A DNA stretch of 20,896 nucleotides, taken from the IMG/VR virus record IMGVR_UViG_3300025407_000156, positions 1 through 20,896 of that record. One strand, given 5' to 3'. Positions 1 to 6,528 of the stretch are shown one piece after another (the stretch's first letter is position 1; each line of letters starts with the position of its first letter). The stretch comes from a virus. The notes under the pieces are model-generated. The model saw only the letters and a list, made by a program, of their open reading frames with translations. It ran no database searches and was not told the origin of the DNA. The position numbers and the translations under genes are program-made.

Positions 1-740
1 CCAAACCAAACCCCAGGGGCTATAACAGTCTTATTGGGGTTTTTTGATAAATATGCCCCCCACCACGTAAAAGTTGAGTTAGAAATTACGAAATTTTGGC
101 ATAACGACAAGAACCATAATGCTTCGTGTCGTGTATAATCGACAAAAACTGTGTTAGGGAAGCTTAAATTCTGTTTACACCAGTCTAAATCATCACTAAC
201 TACAAAAATAGTATCAACTTTTGGTAACATTTCAGCAGCTTTATACAAATACTCTTTAGTTACAACAGGATGACGTGTAGGAAATGTTAAAAAGTCACCT
301 CTTCTCACGTTTATAACAGCATTTGTACCATTAGCTAATTGCGGATACTCCCGTAGTGCTTTTTCTACGAACGACTCTGTAGGTCCGAATAACTGTTTTA
401 CGTTTTCTGACTTGTCTTTAAAGTATTTTTCTGTTTCAAAGTACCCTCTAAACACAGTTGGTAGTGTATCATGCGGTTTATACTCAGTATAATGATAGGT
501 TGCATTAATTGTATGCACTTCAGGTGTTGCAGAAGGTGCATTGTCAATTAAAAAATCTAATTTTCTATGTACTGTATCATAATAATCACCTACAGAAGTG
601 TCACATATGGGTAAAACCAGTTGACGGTTATGTCTTAATGATTGTGCATATGCGTTTGCAATTTGAAACATCTGGTTACCTAACCGACCAATCATGTGAC
701 AAGTTACGTAGTTAGAGGAAAGTGTGAATTTTTCTTTCAT
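1..740 (-). CDS. GT11-family glycosyltransferase (alpha-1,2-fucosyltransferase-like), 3' end cut by window edge
   Basis: About 246 codons are visible, with no stop before base 1. The start ATG at 740 overlaps the TGA of the preceding gene (ATGA), so translation is probably coupled. Family signatures in order are GRLGNQMFQIANA (residues 18-30), INVRRGDF (143-150, the equivalent of the HxRRxDY motif with Asn for His), VSDDLDW (181-187) and SNSTFTWWGAYLS (220-232). These are the classic GT11 motifs, seen in bacterial alpha-1,2-fucosyltransferases that move fucose from GDP-fucose to a galactosyl acceptor. Donor and acceptor here are inferred from the family only. The gene is the last visible member of the sugar cassette and probably lacks only a short C-terminal part. 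No signal peptide or membrane segment is seen, so a cytoplasmic enzyme is expected. Confidence 0.88.
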   Translation of the reverse strand, partial: MKEKFTLSSNYVTCHMIGRLGNQMFQIANAYAQSLRHNRQLVLPICDTSVGDYYDTVHRKLDFLIDNAPSATPEVHTINATYHYTEYKPHDTLPTVFRGYFETEKYFKDKSENVKQLFGPTESFVEKALREYPQLANGTNAVINVRRGDFLTFPTRHPVVTKEYLYKAAEMLPKVDTIFVVSDDLDWCKQNLSFPNTVFVDYTRHEALWFLSLCQNFVISNSTFTWWGAYLSKNPNKTVIAPGVWF

Positions 741-1426
741 ATAAGTTCTTTATAGTTTTTATTTATTTTAATTTCAGGATTAAAAATAGCCCCCCACAGA
801 GGTTCGAAAGCATATGCACTTATACCGTATTTTCTAAACTGTACACGCTTTTGTAAGTCATTAGGATCACACCAATGCCAGGATCTGGTACCAGACAAGA
901 ACGATCTTTCGTGTAAGAGCTTATAAAACTCTAATGGTCTGCACAGTATATTTTCTTTAGGTAAGATACATTCTACACCTGTAGGATAAAGTACGGGTTT
1001 ATCGTATTCCGTTATATTGAATAAACCTCGAAGTAATGCTGTAATTTCAAGTGCAACTTCGTAATTGTACGGCTTTAACTCCCACATAGTCGAAACAAAA
1101 TCTGGCTTACTGATATTTAATGCGTCTATAAACGGCATATAAATAGGAGCATGAGGTGTATTAATGCCTTGTAATATCGTTTCATATGGTATTACAGGTG
1201 GGTTACCTCGAGGATCCCCTTGTAGAAATATAGTTATATCAGGTAAACGCTCGTAATGAGTAATGATATAGTGTAATAAAGTTTCTGCTTCTCTACCAGT
1301 ATTAGGTCTTGGTATTGTTATATCTAAAGGTACTTCTGATTTATCATATATTATAAACGGGTGCTTAGAACCCTGCACCCAGCTTATATCTTCCCGGTAC
1401 CTTGATACTACAACCAGTTCATTCAT
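737..1426 (-). CDS. DUF3431 family protein in glycosylation cassette
   Basis: 229 residues. Features typical of DUF3431 are an N-terminal VVSRYREDISWV (residues 6-17), a Gly-Arg-Glu segment (44-46), LLHYIITHYERLPDITIFLQGDP (50-72) and a C-terminal FEPLWGAIFN (207-216). The family is widespread in eukaryotes, bacteria and large viruses and often lies next to glycosyltransferases, but its biochemical activity is not known to me. The ATG at 1426 is one base past the TAA of the upstream GT25 gene, and the TGA overlaps the ATG of the GT11 gene, so the protein is translated as part of the cassette. A role as a glycosyltransferase or glycan-modifying enzyme is inferred from context alone. No membrane segment or signal peptide is visible. 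Confidence 0.8.
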   Translation of the reverse strand: MNELVVVSRYREDISWVQGSKHPFIIYDKSEVPLDITIPRPNTGREAETLLHYIITHYERLPDITIFLQGDPRGNPPVIPYETILQGINTPHAPIYMPFIDALNISKPDFVSTMWELKPYNYEVALEITALLRGLFNITEYDKPVLYPTGVECILPKENILCRPLEFYKLLHERSFLSGTRSWHWCDPNDLQKRVQFRKYGISAYAFEPLWGAIFNPEIKINKNYKELI

Positions 1427-1427
1427 A

Positions 1428-2090
1428 TTAGAACTGCTTTATTATTTTACCTTTAATAAAGTTTGTCTCCCAGTGATGGGGGTTAGGAGCAAACCCCCAT
1501 GCATCTAAATCACTTTTACTCTCTCTTTGTATTACAGCTAATGGGTATGCAACATATTTGTTAAGTTCAAGCCGTTCACCTAACCAGCCATCAACAGGGC
1601 AATGAAAAAAAGGATCATATTCCAAGAATTTTTTCATTCCTGTACTATTATACCCACATGCATGTAGTGTTAGTATTTCATTTGCTTTTAAAAGATTTTC
1701 AGATACTTGTTGTAATTCTTTACCGAAAGTGTAGCAACCAAAATACAGCATGTGCCAATCTGGAAACTGTTGTATTTGATCTAATGCTTTTTCTACAATT
1801 TCAATTGCACTTATACCATCTCTATCATAGAATTGTGCATCATCTTCAAATATAATAAAGCGTTCATAGCCCGCTTTTTGAGCCATTTTAAATATTCTTG
1901 CAAATGTAGCACCACAGTAGTTATGTTTTTTTAATTCTGCAGGTTCATTCACTCCATCAATACCACGCACTCTTTCGAAAAAGCCTTCAAGCCCTGCTTT
2001 TTTCATTTCAGCTTCAAACTCGGCTTTTCTATCAGGCCGACGATCAAGGTTTATGTAATATCCTTTTTGAAAGAATTCGTTTATTTTCAT
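1428..2090 (-). CDS. GT25-family glycosyltransferase, second tandem copy
   Basis: 220 residues. The N-terminal GYYINLDRRPDRKAEFEAEM (residues 10-29) is the signature of the GT25 family (LPS glycosyltransferase LgtB/LpsA type, also collagen galactosyltransferases). An acidic FEDDAQF motif (81-87) is the probable metal and nucleotide-sugar site, followed by LTLHACGYN (140-148) and a conserved C-terminal block around VIQRESKSDLDAWGF (186-200). The family usually transfers galactose or a related sugar from a UDP donor; the acceptor is unknown. The ATG overlaps the stop of the upstream paralog by four bases (ATGA). The first 29 nucleotides differ at one position from those of that paralog, showing a tandem duplication. 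The middle (about residues 48-75) has diverged most, so the acceptor may differ. Confidence 0.88.
   Translation of the reverse strand: MKINEFFQKGYYINLDRRPDRKAEFEAEMKKAGLEGFFERVRGIDGVNEPAELKKHNYCGATFARIFKMAQKAGYERFIIFEDDAQFYDRDGISAIEIVEKALDQIQQFPDWHMLYFGCYTFGKELQQVSENLLKANEILTLHACGYNSTGMKKFLEYDPFFHCPVDGWLGERLELNKYVAYPLAVIQRESKSDLDAWGFAPNPHHWETNFIKGKIIKQF
1755..1796. repeat. Internal block shared with first GT25 copy
   Basis: This 42-base block in the second GT25 gene matches 2408-2449 in the first at 40 of 42 positions. It is evidence of a fairly recent tandem duplication. Confidence 0.8.
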
Positions 2091-2773
2091 TTTTCTATTA
2101 TAATTTCAGAGTATGCTTTTTTCCAGTTATCGAGATTAGGTGAGTATCCCCATGCATCTATATCACTTACACCGTGTTGCTGTATAACTGCCATTGGGTA
2201 TACCAGATACTTTATAATTTGAGGGCGTGCAGATAACCATTCATCGTATATACAATCCTGTCTTGGTACATACTTTAGTAATTTTTCGAAAGACTTTCTA
2301 TTATACCCTACTGCATGAGCTGTTATCATACAATCAGCACGGAGAAGGTTAGGTGAAACTTGTCGGGTCATCTTATCTTTAACATACCCACCAAAATACA
2401 CTAAGTCCCAATCTGGAAACTGTTGTAATTGATCTAAAGCTTTTTCTACTATTTGTAAACCTGTTTCTTCACCACCATTATAAAAAAGCATATCATCTTC
2501 ACATATTAATACTCTTTCGTGGCCGTCTTCGCAAGCTTTTTTGTATAAATTGTAAAACGATTCACTACTTGCAGCAGCTTTCTTAATGTAAGGCATTTCA
2601 TGGGGTGGGGGTACATAATCATATGAATCACTTGCACCATCAAGTCCAGAGAAGCGTTCAAACCAACCTTCAAGTCCGATAGCTTTAGCTTCAGCTTCGA
2701 ATTGAGCCTTTCTATCAGTTCTCCGATCGAGATTTAAATAGTACCCTTTTTGAAAGAATTCGTTTATCTTCAT
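2087..2773 (-). CDS. GT25-family glycosyltransferase, first tandem copy
   Basis: 228 residues. GT25 features are GYYLNLDRRTDRKAQFEAEA (residues 10-29), the acidic motif CEDDMLF (91-97), ITAHAVGYN (150-158) and AVIQQHGVSDIDAWGYSPN (195-213). The reaction expected from the family is transfer of galactose or a similar sugar from a UDP donor to an LPS-type sugar or to a protein hydroxy amino acid. The ATG follows directly on the TAA of the GT4-type gene with no gap, and the stop overlaps the ATG of the second copy. There is therefore no separate ribosome binding site and translation is likely coupled. A Pro-rich loop (PPP at 55-57) occurs here and not in the second copy. No membrane segment is seen. 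Confidence 0.88.
   Translation of the reverse strand: MKINEFFQKGYYLNLDRRTDRKAQFEAEAKAIGLEGWFERFSGLDGASDSYDYVPPPHEMPYIKKAAASSESFYNLYKKACEDGHERVLICEDDMLFYNGGEETGLQIVEKALDQLQQFPDWDLVYFGGYVKDKMTRQVSPNLLRADCMITAHAVGYNRKSFEKLLKYVPRQDCIYDEWLSARPQIIKYLVYPMAVIQQHGVSDIDAWGYSPNLDNWKKAYSEIIIEK
2408..2449. repeat. Internal block shared with second GT25 copy
   Basis: This is the partner of 1755-1796, with two mismatches in 42 bases. A second shared stretch is the first 29 coding bases of each gene (2745-2773 and 2062-2090), with one mismatch. Confidence 0.8.
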
Positions 2774-3955
2774 TTAAGTAGTAAGTTGATTGATGTAGTC
2801 AACCCACATTTGACCTACTTTCTTAGCATTAAACTGACCTAATATATAATCTTTACCTTTTGCACGTATTTCTTCTTTAATTTGTGGGTTAGCTTCAAGG
2901 TAGTTAATCTTATTGACTATATTTTGAATGTTATCTTTAAATTTACCTTCTTCATCTTTTGATAATGATTCTTTTTGCATTGCAGCAGGATCAACACCAG
3001 CAGGGAAATCAATCCATGCACAGTAGCCTTCAAAATTATCTGGTAAAGCACCTAATGGGTAAGTAACTGGTATAGCACCTAAAGCAATTGCTTCAGCTAC
3101 TACACAGGAGAACGTGTCTTTGTGTACATCCTTGTATGGTGTATAAAGAGGGTATATAAAGTATTCACTCTCTGCTATTTGTGTAAAGAGTGTTCTTTTA
3201 TCAACCCCGTTATGATTAAAGAAGAACGTATCCCCATGAGGATGAACTACCAGTAGATAGTCAAATGCATGAAACTCTTTATCAGGCATATCTAACTGTC
3301 TTACTGCTTCTATAGCAACATCCCCACCACGTGGCCAAGCAGCATGGAACACAAAATTATGAGGTTTTCTTGTAGGTTTACTTTCTAACACTTCATTAAT
3401 AATGTCATCCATTACTGGGTTAGGTATTAATGTAGATGTAGTGTTAGAGTATTGAGAAACCGCATGCTGTATTGTACCGTTGTTTTGGTCTCTTTCCCAC
3501 GGAGAAATATTAACAAAGCCTAATTTTAAATTATTGGTTTTTGCATATTTTATAATATGATCAATACCATATATCCATTGCATATGGCACCAGTATATAA
3601 TAGCTTTAGATACTGTAATAGGTAGCTTATCGTAATCTTGAAACCATAAACTACTTATAACAACATCGAAATCCCTATTAACAATGTTTTCGAAGTCTTG
3701 ATTAGTATAATACACACCTCTCACTCTTTTACCAGGATTGAAGTGAATGCCTTCTTGTGCATAGCTTTCTTCAAGTGCTGGTTCAAGTTTATCAGAAGTG
3801 ACAACTACCTCATGGCCGTTAGCTGCCAGCTGTTCTGCAACTACTATAGTACTTGTATCAGTACCAGACCCACCACCCATACCATAGCGTAGCGTGTCTC
3901 CATCTAAGTAGTTACTTCTCCGGCTGTTACCGATTAATATAAATGCAATTCTCAT
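2774..3955 (-). CDS. GT-B fold glycosyltransferase, GT4-like
   Basis: 393 residues, the usual size for a GT-B enzyme. The N-terminal Rossmann part begins MRIAFILIGN and has a Gly-rich loop GMGGGSGTDTST (residues 25-36), then VAEQLAANGHEVVVTSD (39-55), the usual acceptor-side helix and strand. The C-terminal half starts near FVFHAAWPRGGDVAIEAV (201-218). It carries the donor-binding region DTFSCVVAEAIALGAIPVTY (280-299), which matches the GT4 pattern of an acidic residue in an Ala/Gly helix followed by a Pro strand. Donor and acceptor cannot be read from the sequence. The gene begins two bases after the stop of the GT60-type gene and ends exactly where the first GT25 gene begins, in the middle of the cassette. 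No membrane helix is evident. Confidence 0.85.
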   Translation of the reverse strand: MRIAFILIGNSRRSNYLDGDTLRYGMGGGSGTDTSTIVVAEQLAANGHEVVVTSDKLEPALEESYAQEGIHFNPGKRVRGVYYTNQDFENIVNRDFDVVISSLWFQDYDKLPITVSKAIIYWCHMQWIYGIDHIIKYAKTNNLKLGFVNISPWERDQNNGTIQHAVSQYSNTTSTLIPNPVMDDIINEVLESKPTRKPHNFVFHAAWPRGGDVAIEAVRQLDMPDKEFHAFDYLLVVHPHGDTFFFNHNGVDKRTLFTQIAESEYFIYPLYTPYKDVHKDTFSCVVAEAIALGAIPVTYPLGALPDNFEGYCAWIDFPAGVDPAAMQKESLSKDEEGKFKDNIQNIVNKINYLEANPQIKEEIRAKGKDYILGQFNAKKVGQMWVDYINQLTT

Positions 3956-3957
3956 TA

Positions 3958-5370
3958 TTATGCGTTATTTGTTAAACTTACTGGTAATAGTTGTTCGTAT
4001 CTTTGACCCCAACCTTTATTTTTCCAGTTAGCATACATAACAATTTTAAAAGGTTTATCCAGACTTCTAAAATGTGCTAAATGTCTAAAATTAGCAAAAG
4101 AAGTATAATCCGGATGCATTTGAGGGTTAAAATCGTTTCTATATAAGTTAACACCACTTTGTGTTTCAATACCAAATGTCAAAAAGTTTATTGAATCATT
4201 TTGGTTTTCAATTAAGAATTGCTTTGTATCCCACTCGCATTGAATTCTATATTCTTTAGATATGAATTGAGAATCGTAATCTGGTGGATTTGGTGGTTCA
4301 TTTACTTTTAAAGTAAAGTCCTGTATTCTACAGTTCTTAAAATCGAACCCGCCAAATAGTTCGTACTCTCTTAAAGTACGTACATTACCTAAACCGTAAA
4401 TGCCGAGTTCAATCCCGTGGTCTTCTTGCTGGAATATTTGACGGGTCTTGTCACGGGCATAGATATCTCTTTCACCGGATGTTTTACCTGTAAAACGTTC
4501 CTTACCATGATCGTCCCAGTGTTTTACACGGTAGTTACGAGTGTATTCGTGCCAAATATATTGACGGTAAGGACTAAAGAAGTCGTAACCCCGCGTCCAT
4601 GCCCTAACACTCATAGTGGTTTCTTCTGTATAACCACCGAAATAGATATCAGGATCATAAGGTACCTCTTCAATGAATTTACCGTTTACTAAGAAGAAGT
4701 GACCACTAATAGTACGAGCCTTAATTACACGAGTACGAGTCTTGTAGTCTTGAATATAATACGGCATACTCATGAGTAACTTATCTGAACTAAACTCATA
4801 CTGAGACATTAAGCAAGGTGCAGTATCAGTAATTGGTTGCTCAGGATTAAATGGTGTACAGTAGGTAGAAATAATTGGCTTTGAGGACATTGTTAATGCT
4901 TGTTCATAATCCTCTAAAAGCATTTTATCCCAATCCTGTGCAAAGCGATGATGAGAGTCTAATTGTAGTGTTAGCTCTTCTCCGTCATAAAGTGTATTAG
5001 TTAGTGCACGTGCCCAACCTAAACCTTCACTTTCTGTGTATGGTTTTTTGATAACTCTGTAATTTTCTTTACCATCAAACACATTAGGGTCTTCATCTGG
5101 CCCGTATTGCCAGCAAATACCAAACGAAAATTGTTCTGGGTTAGCTGCTTTAGCTAACATATCTTCAATTGTGGGTATCAACTGAGGGTCTCTATAAGAT
5201 GCAAACTGTACAAAGATACGAGGCTTTGCTTTTTGTGATTTTTTCTTCGGTGTAGGAGCTTTAACAGGCTCTGGCACTTTAATCGGTTCAGGAGTATTTA
5301 CTGCAGCATCCCTGACAGGTTTTTTCTTGCTTGTAGTTTTTGAAGCTTGAGGTTTAGTCGTTTTAGCCAT
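3958..5370 (-). CDS. GT60-type (GlcNAc-transferase, PF11397-like) glycosyltransferase
   Basis: 470 residues. After a Lys/Pro/Ala-rich disordered leader (residues 1-49) a GT-A domain begins at RIFVQFASYRDPQL (51-64). Key sites are QLDSHHRF (136-143, the DxD-like metal site), GHFFLVNGKFIEEVPYDPDI (223-242), the glycine- and glutamate-rich GGYTEE (245-250) and RAWTRGYDFFSP (256-267) with the following IWHEYTR. These match the family that includes the Skp1 hydroxyproline GlcNAc-transferase and related UDP-GlcNAc enzymes. About 140 C-terminal residues (330-470) look like an extra beta-rich domain of unknown role. The gene starts eight bases after the mutase stop, with a TAAATAATT box 15 nt before the ATG, and opens the run of coupled cassette genes. 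Whether the acceptor is a protein or a sugar is not shown. Confidence 0.85.
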   Translation of the reverse strand: MAKTTKPQASKTTSKKKPVRDAAVNTPEPIKVPEPVKAPTPKKKSQKAKPRIFVQFASYRDPQLIPTIEDMLAKAANPEQFSFGICWQYGPDEDPNVFDGKENYRVIKKPYTESEGLGWARALTNTLYDGEELTLQLDSHHRFAQDWDKMLLEDYEQALTMSSKPIISTYCTPFNPEQPITDTAPCLMSQYEFSSDKLLMSMPYYIQDYKTRTRVIKARTISGHFFLVNGKFIEEVPYDPDIYFGGYTEETTMSVRAWTRGYDFFSPYRQYIWHEYTRNYRVKHWDDHGKERFTGKTSGERDIYARDKTRQIFQQEDHGIELGIYGLGNVRTLREYELFGGFDFKNCRIQDFTLKVNEPPNPPDYDSQFISKEYRIQCEWDTKQFLIENQNDSINFLTFGIETQSGVNLYRNDFNPQMHPDYTSFANFRHLAHFRSLDKPFKIVMYANWKNKGWGQRYEQLLPVSLTNNA

Positions 5371-5376
5371 AAAGTT

Positions 5377-5385
5377 AATTATTTA
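5377..5385 (-). promoter_or_regulatory. TAAATAATT start-proximal box before GT60-type gene
   Basis: TAAATAATT on the minus strand; its first base is 15 nt before the ATG at 5370 and it overlaps the mutase stop codon. It fits the box seen before seven other genes here. No Shine-Dalgarno sequence lies between it and the ATG. Confidence 0.4.
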
Positions 5386-6491
5386 AGTGTGTTAAGAATA
5401 CCAGTGTTTTCCTTTTCAAAATCGTGTAAAGCAGCTGCTATAACTTGATGCATATCATAGTATTTGTACTCTGCTAATCTACCACCAAATAGTACATTTG
5501 GAAGTGTTTTAGTAAGCTCTCTATATTGGTTATATATTTTAGTATTCTTTTCGTTGTTAATTGGATAATACGGAGTCAAACCACGTTTCCAATCTTCTGG
5601 ATACTCCCTTGTAATCAAAGTATGCGGCACGTTTACTGGATCAAAATGCTTGTGTTCAATTATACGTGTATAAGGTACATTAACATCCGTATAGTTAATA
5701 AGAGCATTACCTTGGTAATCTTTAATGGGTACCATTTCATGCTCAAAACTTGTAGTTCTATAATCTAAATCTCCAAACTGGTAATTAAAGTATGCATCTA
5801 TAGGCCCAGTATAAAGTACTTTTTTAGCTACTTTATCCCAGGATTCTTTATTAGCTAAATAATCTGTATTGAGTTTTACTTCAATACCGGAAAGCATTTT
5901 TTCTATAATTTGTGTATAACCACCTACAGGAATACCTTGATATGTATCAAAATAGTAGTTATCATCAAAGTTAGTTCTAATTGGAATTCGTTTAATAATA
6001 AACGTTGGTAACTCTTTAGGATCAGTTTTCCATTGTTTTTGAGTATACCCTTTAATAAACGTTTCGTACAATTCTGTACCTATTTCATTTAAACACCACT
6101 CTTCCAAGTTTTGTGGGTTATCTATTTTTACTTTACTTGCAAGAAGCTTTTCAATTGCTTCTTCTGGTGTCTTTACACCCCAAAGCTGATACAACGTTAA
6201 CAGATTAATTGGAAATGAATAAACCTTACCCTTATAGTCTACTTTTGGTCTATTAACAAAATTGTTAAACGTTGCAAACTGATTAACATAATCCCATATT
6301 TTTTTACTGGACGTATGAAATATGTGAGGGCCGTATTCGTGTACGTGTATACCACCTACGTTCTTTGTATATATGTTACCACCTATATGCTCTTTCTTTT
6401 CAAGCACTAAGCAAGTTTTACCTGCTTTATTTGCTTCATGAGCAAACACGGAACCATATAAGCCTGACCCAACTATAAGATAATCGTACAT
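5379..6491 (-). CDS. glf: UDP-galactopyranose mutase
   Basis: 370 residues, the normal length of bacterial Glf. The enzyme is an FAD-dependent cytoplasmic mutase that interconverts UDP-galactopyranose and UDP-galactofuranose, the donor for galactofuranose glycans. Visible features are the FAD-binding GSGLYGSVFAHEA (residues 8-20), LEKKEHIGGNIYT (30-42), HEYGPHIFHTSSKKIWDYVN (51-70), the substrate-region segment KRIPIRTNFDDNYYFDTYQG (167-186), FEHEMVPI (249-256) and TREYPEDW (294-301), which includes one of the conserved substrate-binding arginines. The start is the only suitable Met and lies after a 37-base gap that contains a perfect 20-bp palindrome. It is the first gene after the baseplate spike and the head of the sugar cassette. 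None of the visible transferases is a clear galactofuranosyltransferase. Confidence 0.97.
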   Translation of the reverse strand: MYDYLIVGSGLYGSVFAHEANKAGKTCLVLEKKEHIGGNIYTKNVGGIHVHEYGPHIFHTSSKKIWDYVNQFATFNNFVNRPKVDYKGKVYSFPINLLTLYQLWGVKTPEEAIEKLLASKVKIDNPQNLEEWCLNEIGTELYETFIKGYTQKQWKTDPKELPTFIIKRIPIRTNFDDNYYFDTYQGIPVGGYTQIIEKMLSGIEVKLNTDYLANKESWDKVAKKVLYTGPIDAYFNYQFGDLDYRTTSFEHEMVPIKDYQGNALINYTDVNVPYTRIIEHKHFDPVNVPHTLITREYPEDWKRGLTPYYPINNEKNTKIYNQYRELTKTLPNVLFGGRLAEYKYYDMHQVIAAALHDFEKENTGILNTLK

Positions 6492-6494
6492 GTA

Positions 6495-6514
6495 GTATTA
6501 TTATATAATAATAC
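6495..6514. repeat. Perfect 20-bp AT-rich palindrome upstream of glf
   Basis: GTATTATTATATAATAATAC is identical to its own reverse complement and fills much of the gap between the spike gene and the mutase gene. It ends four bases before the mutase ATG on the minus strand. It has no GC-rich stem or T-tract, so it is not a typical terminator. It could be an operator or an mRNA hairpin that hides the start; a weak match to the start-proximal box (TAATAATAC) lies inside it. Confidence 0.6.
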
Positions 6515-6528
6515 CGCAATTATTCAAC

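Noticed and set aside
509-715. 68-codon plus-strand open frame at the left end
   Set aside because: It lies wholly within the GT11-type gene on the other strand, whose family motifs are clear. It has no recognisable protein features.
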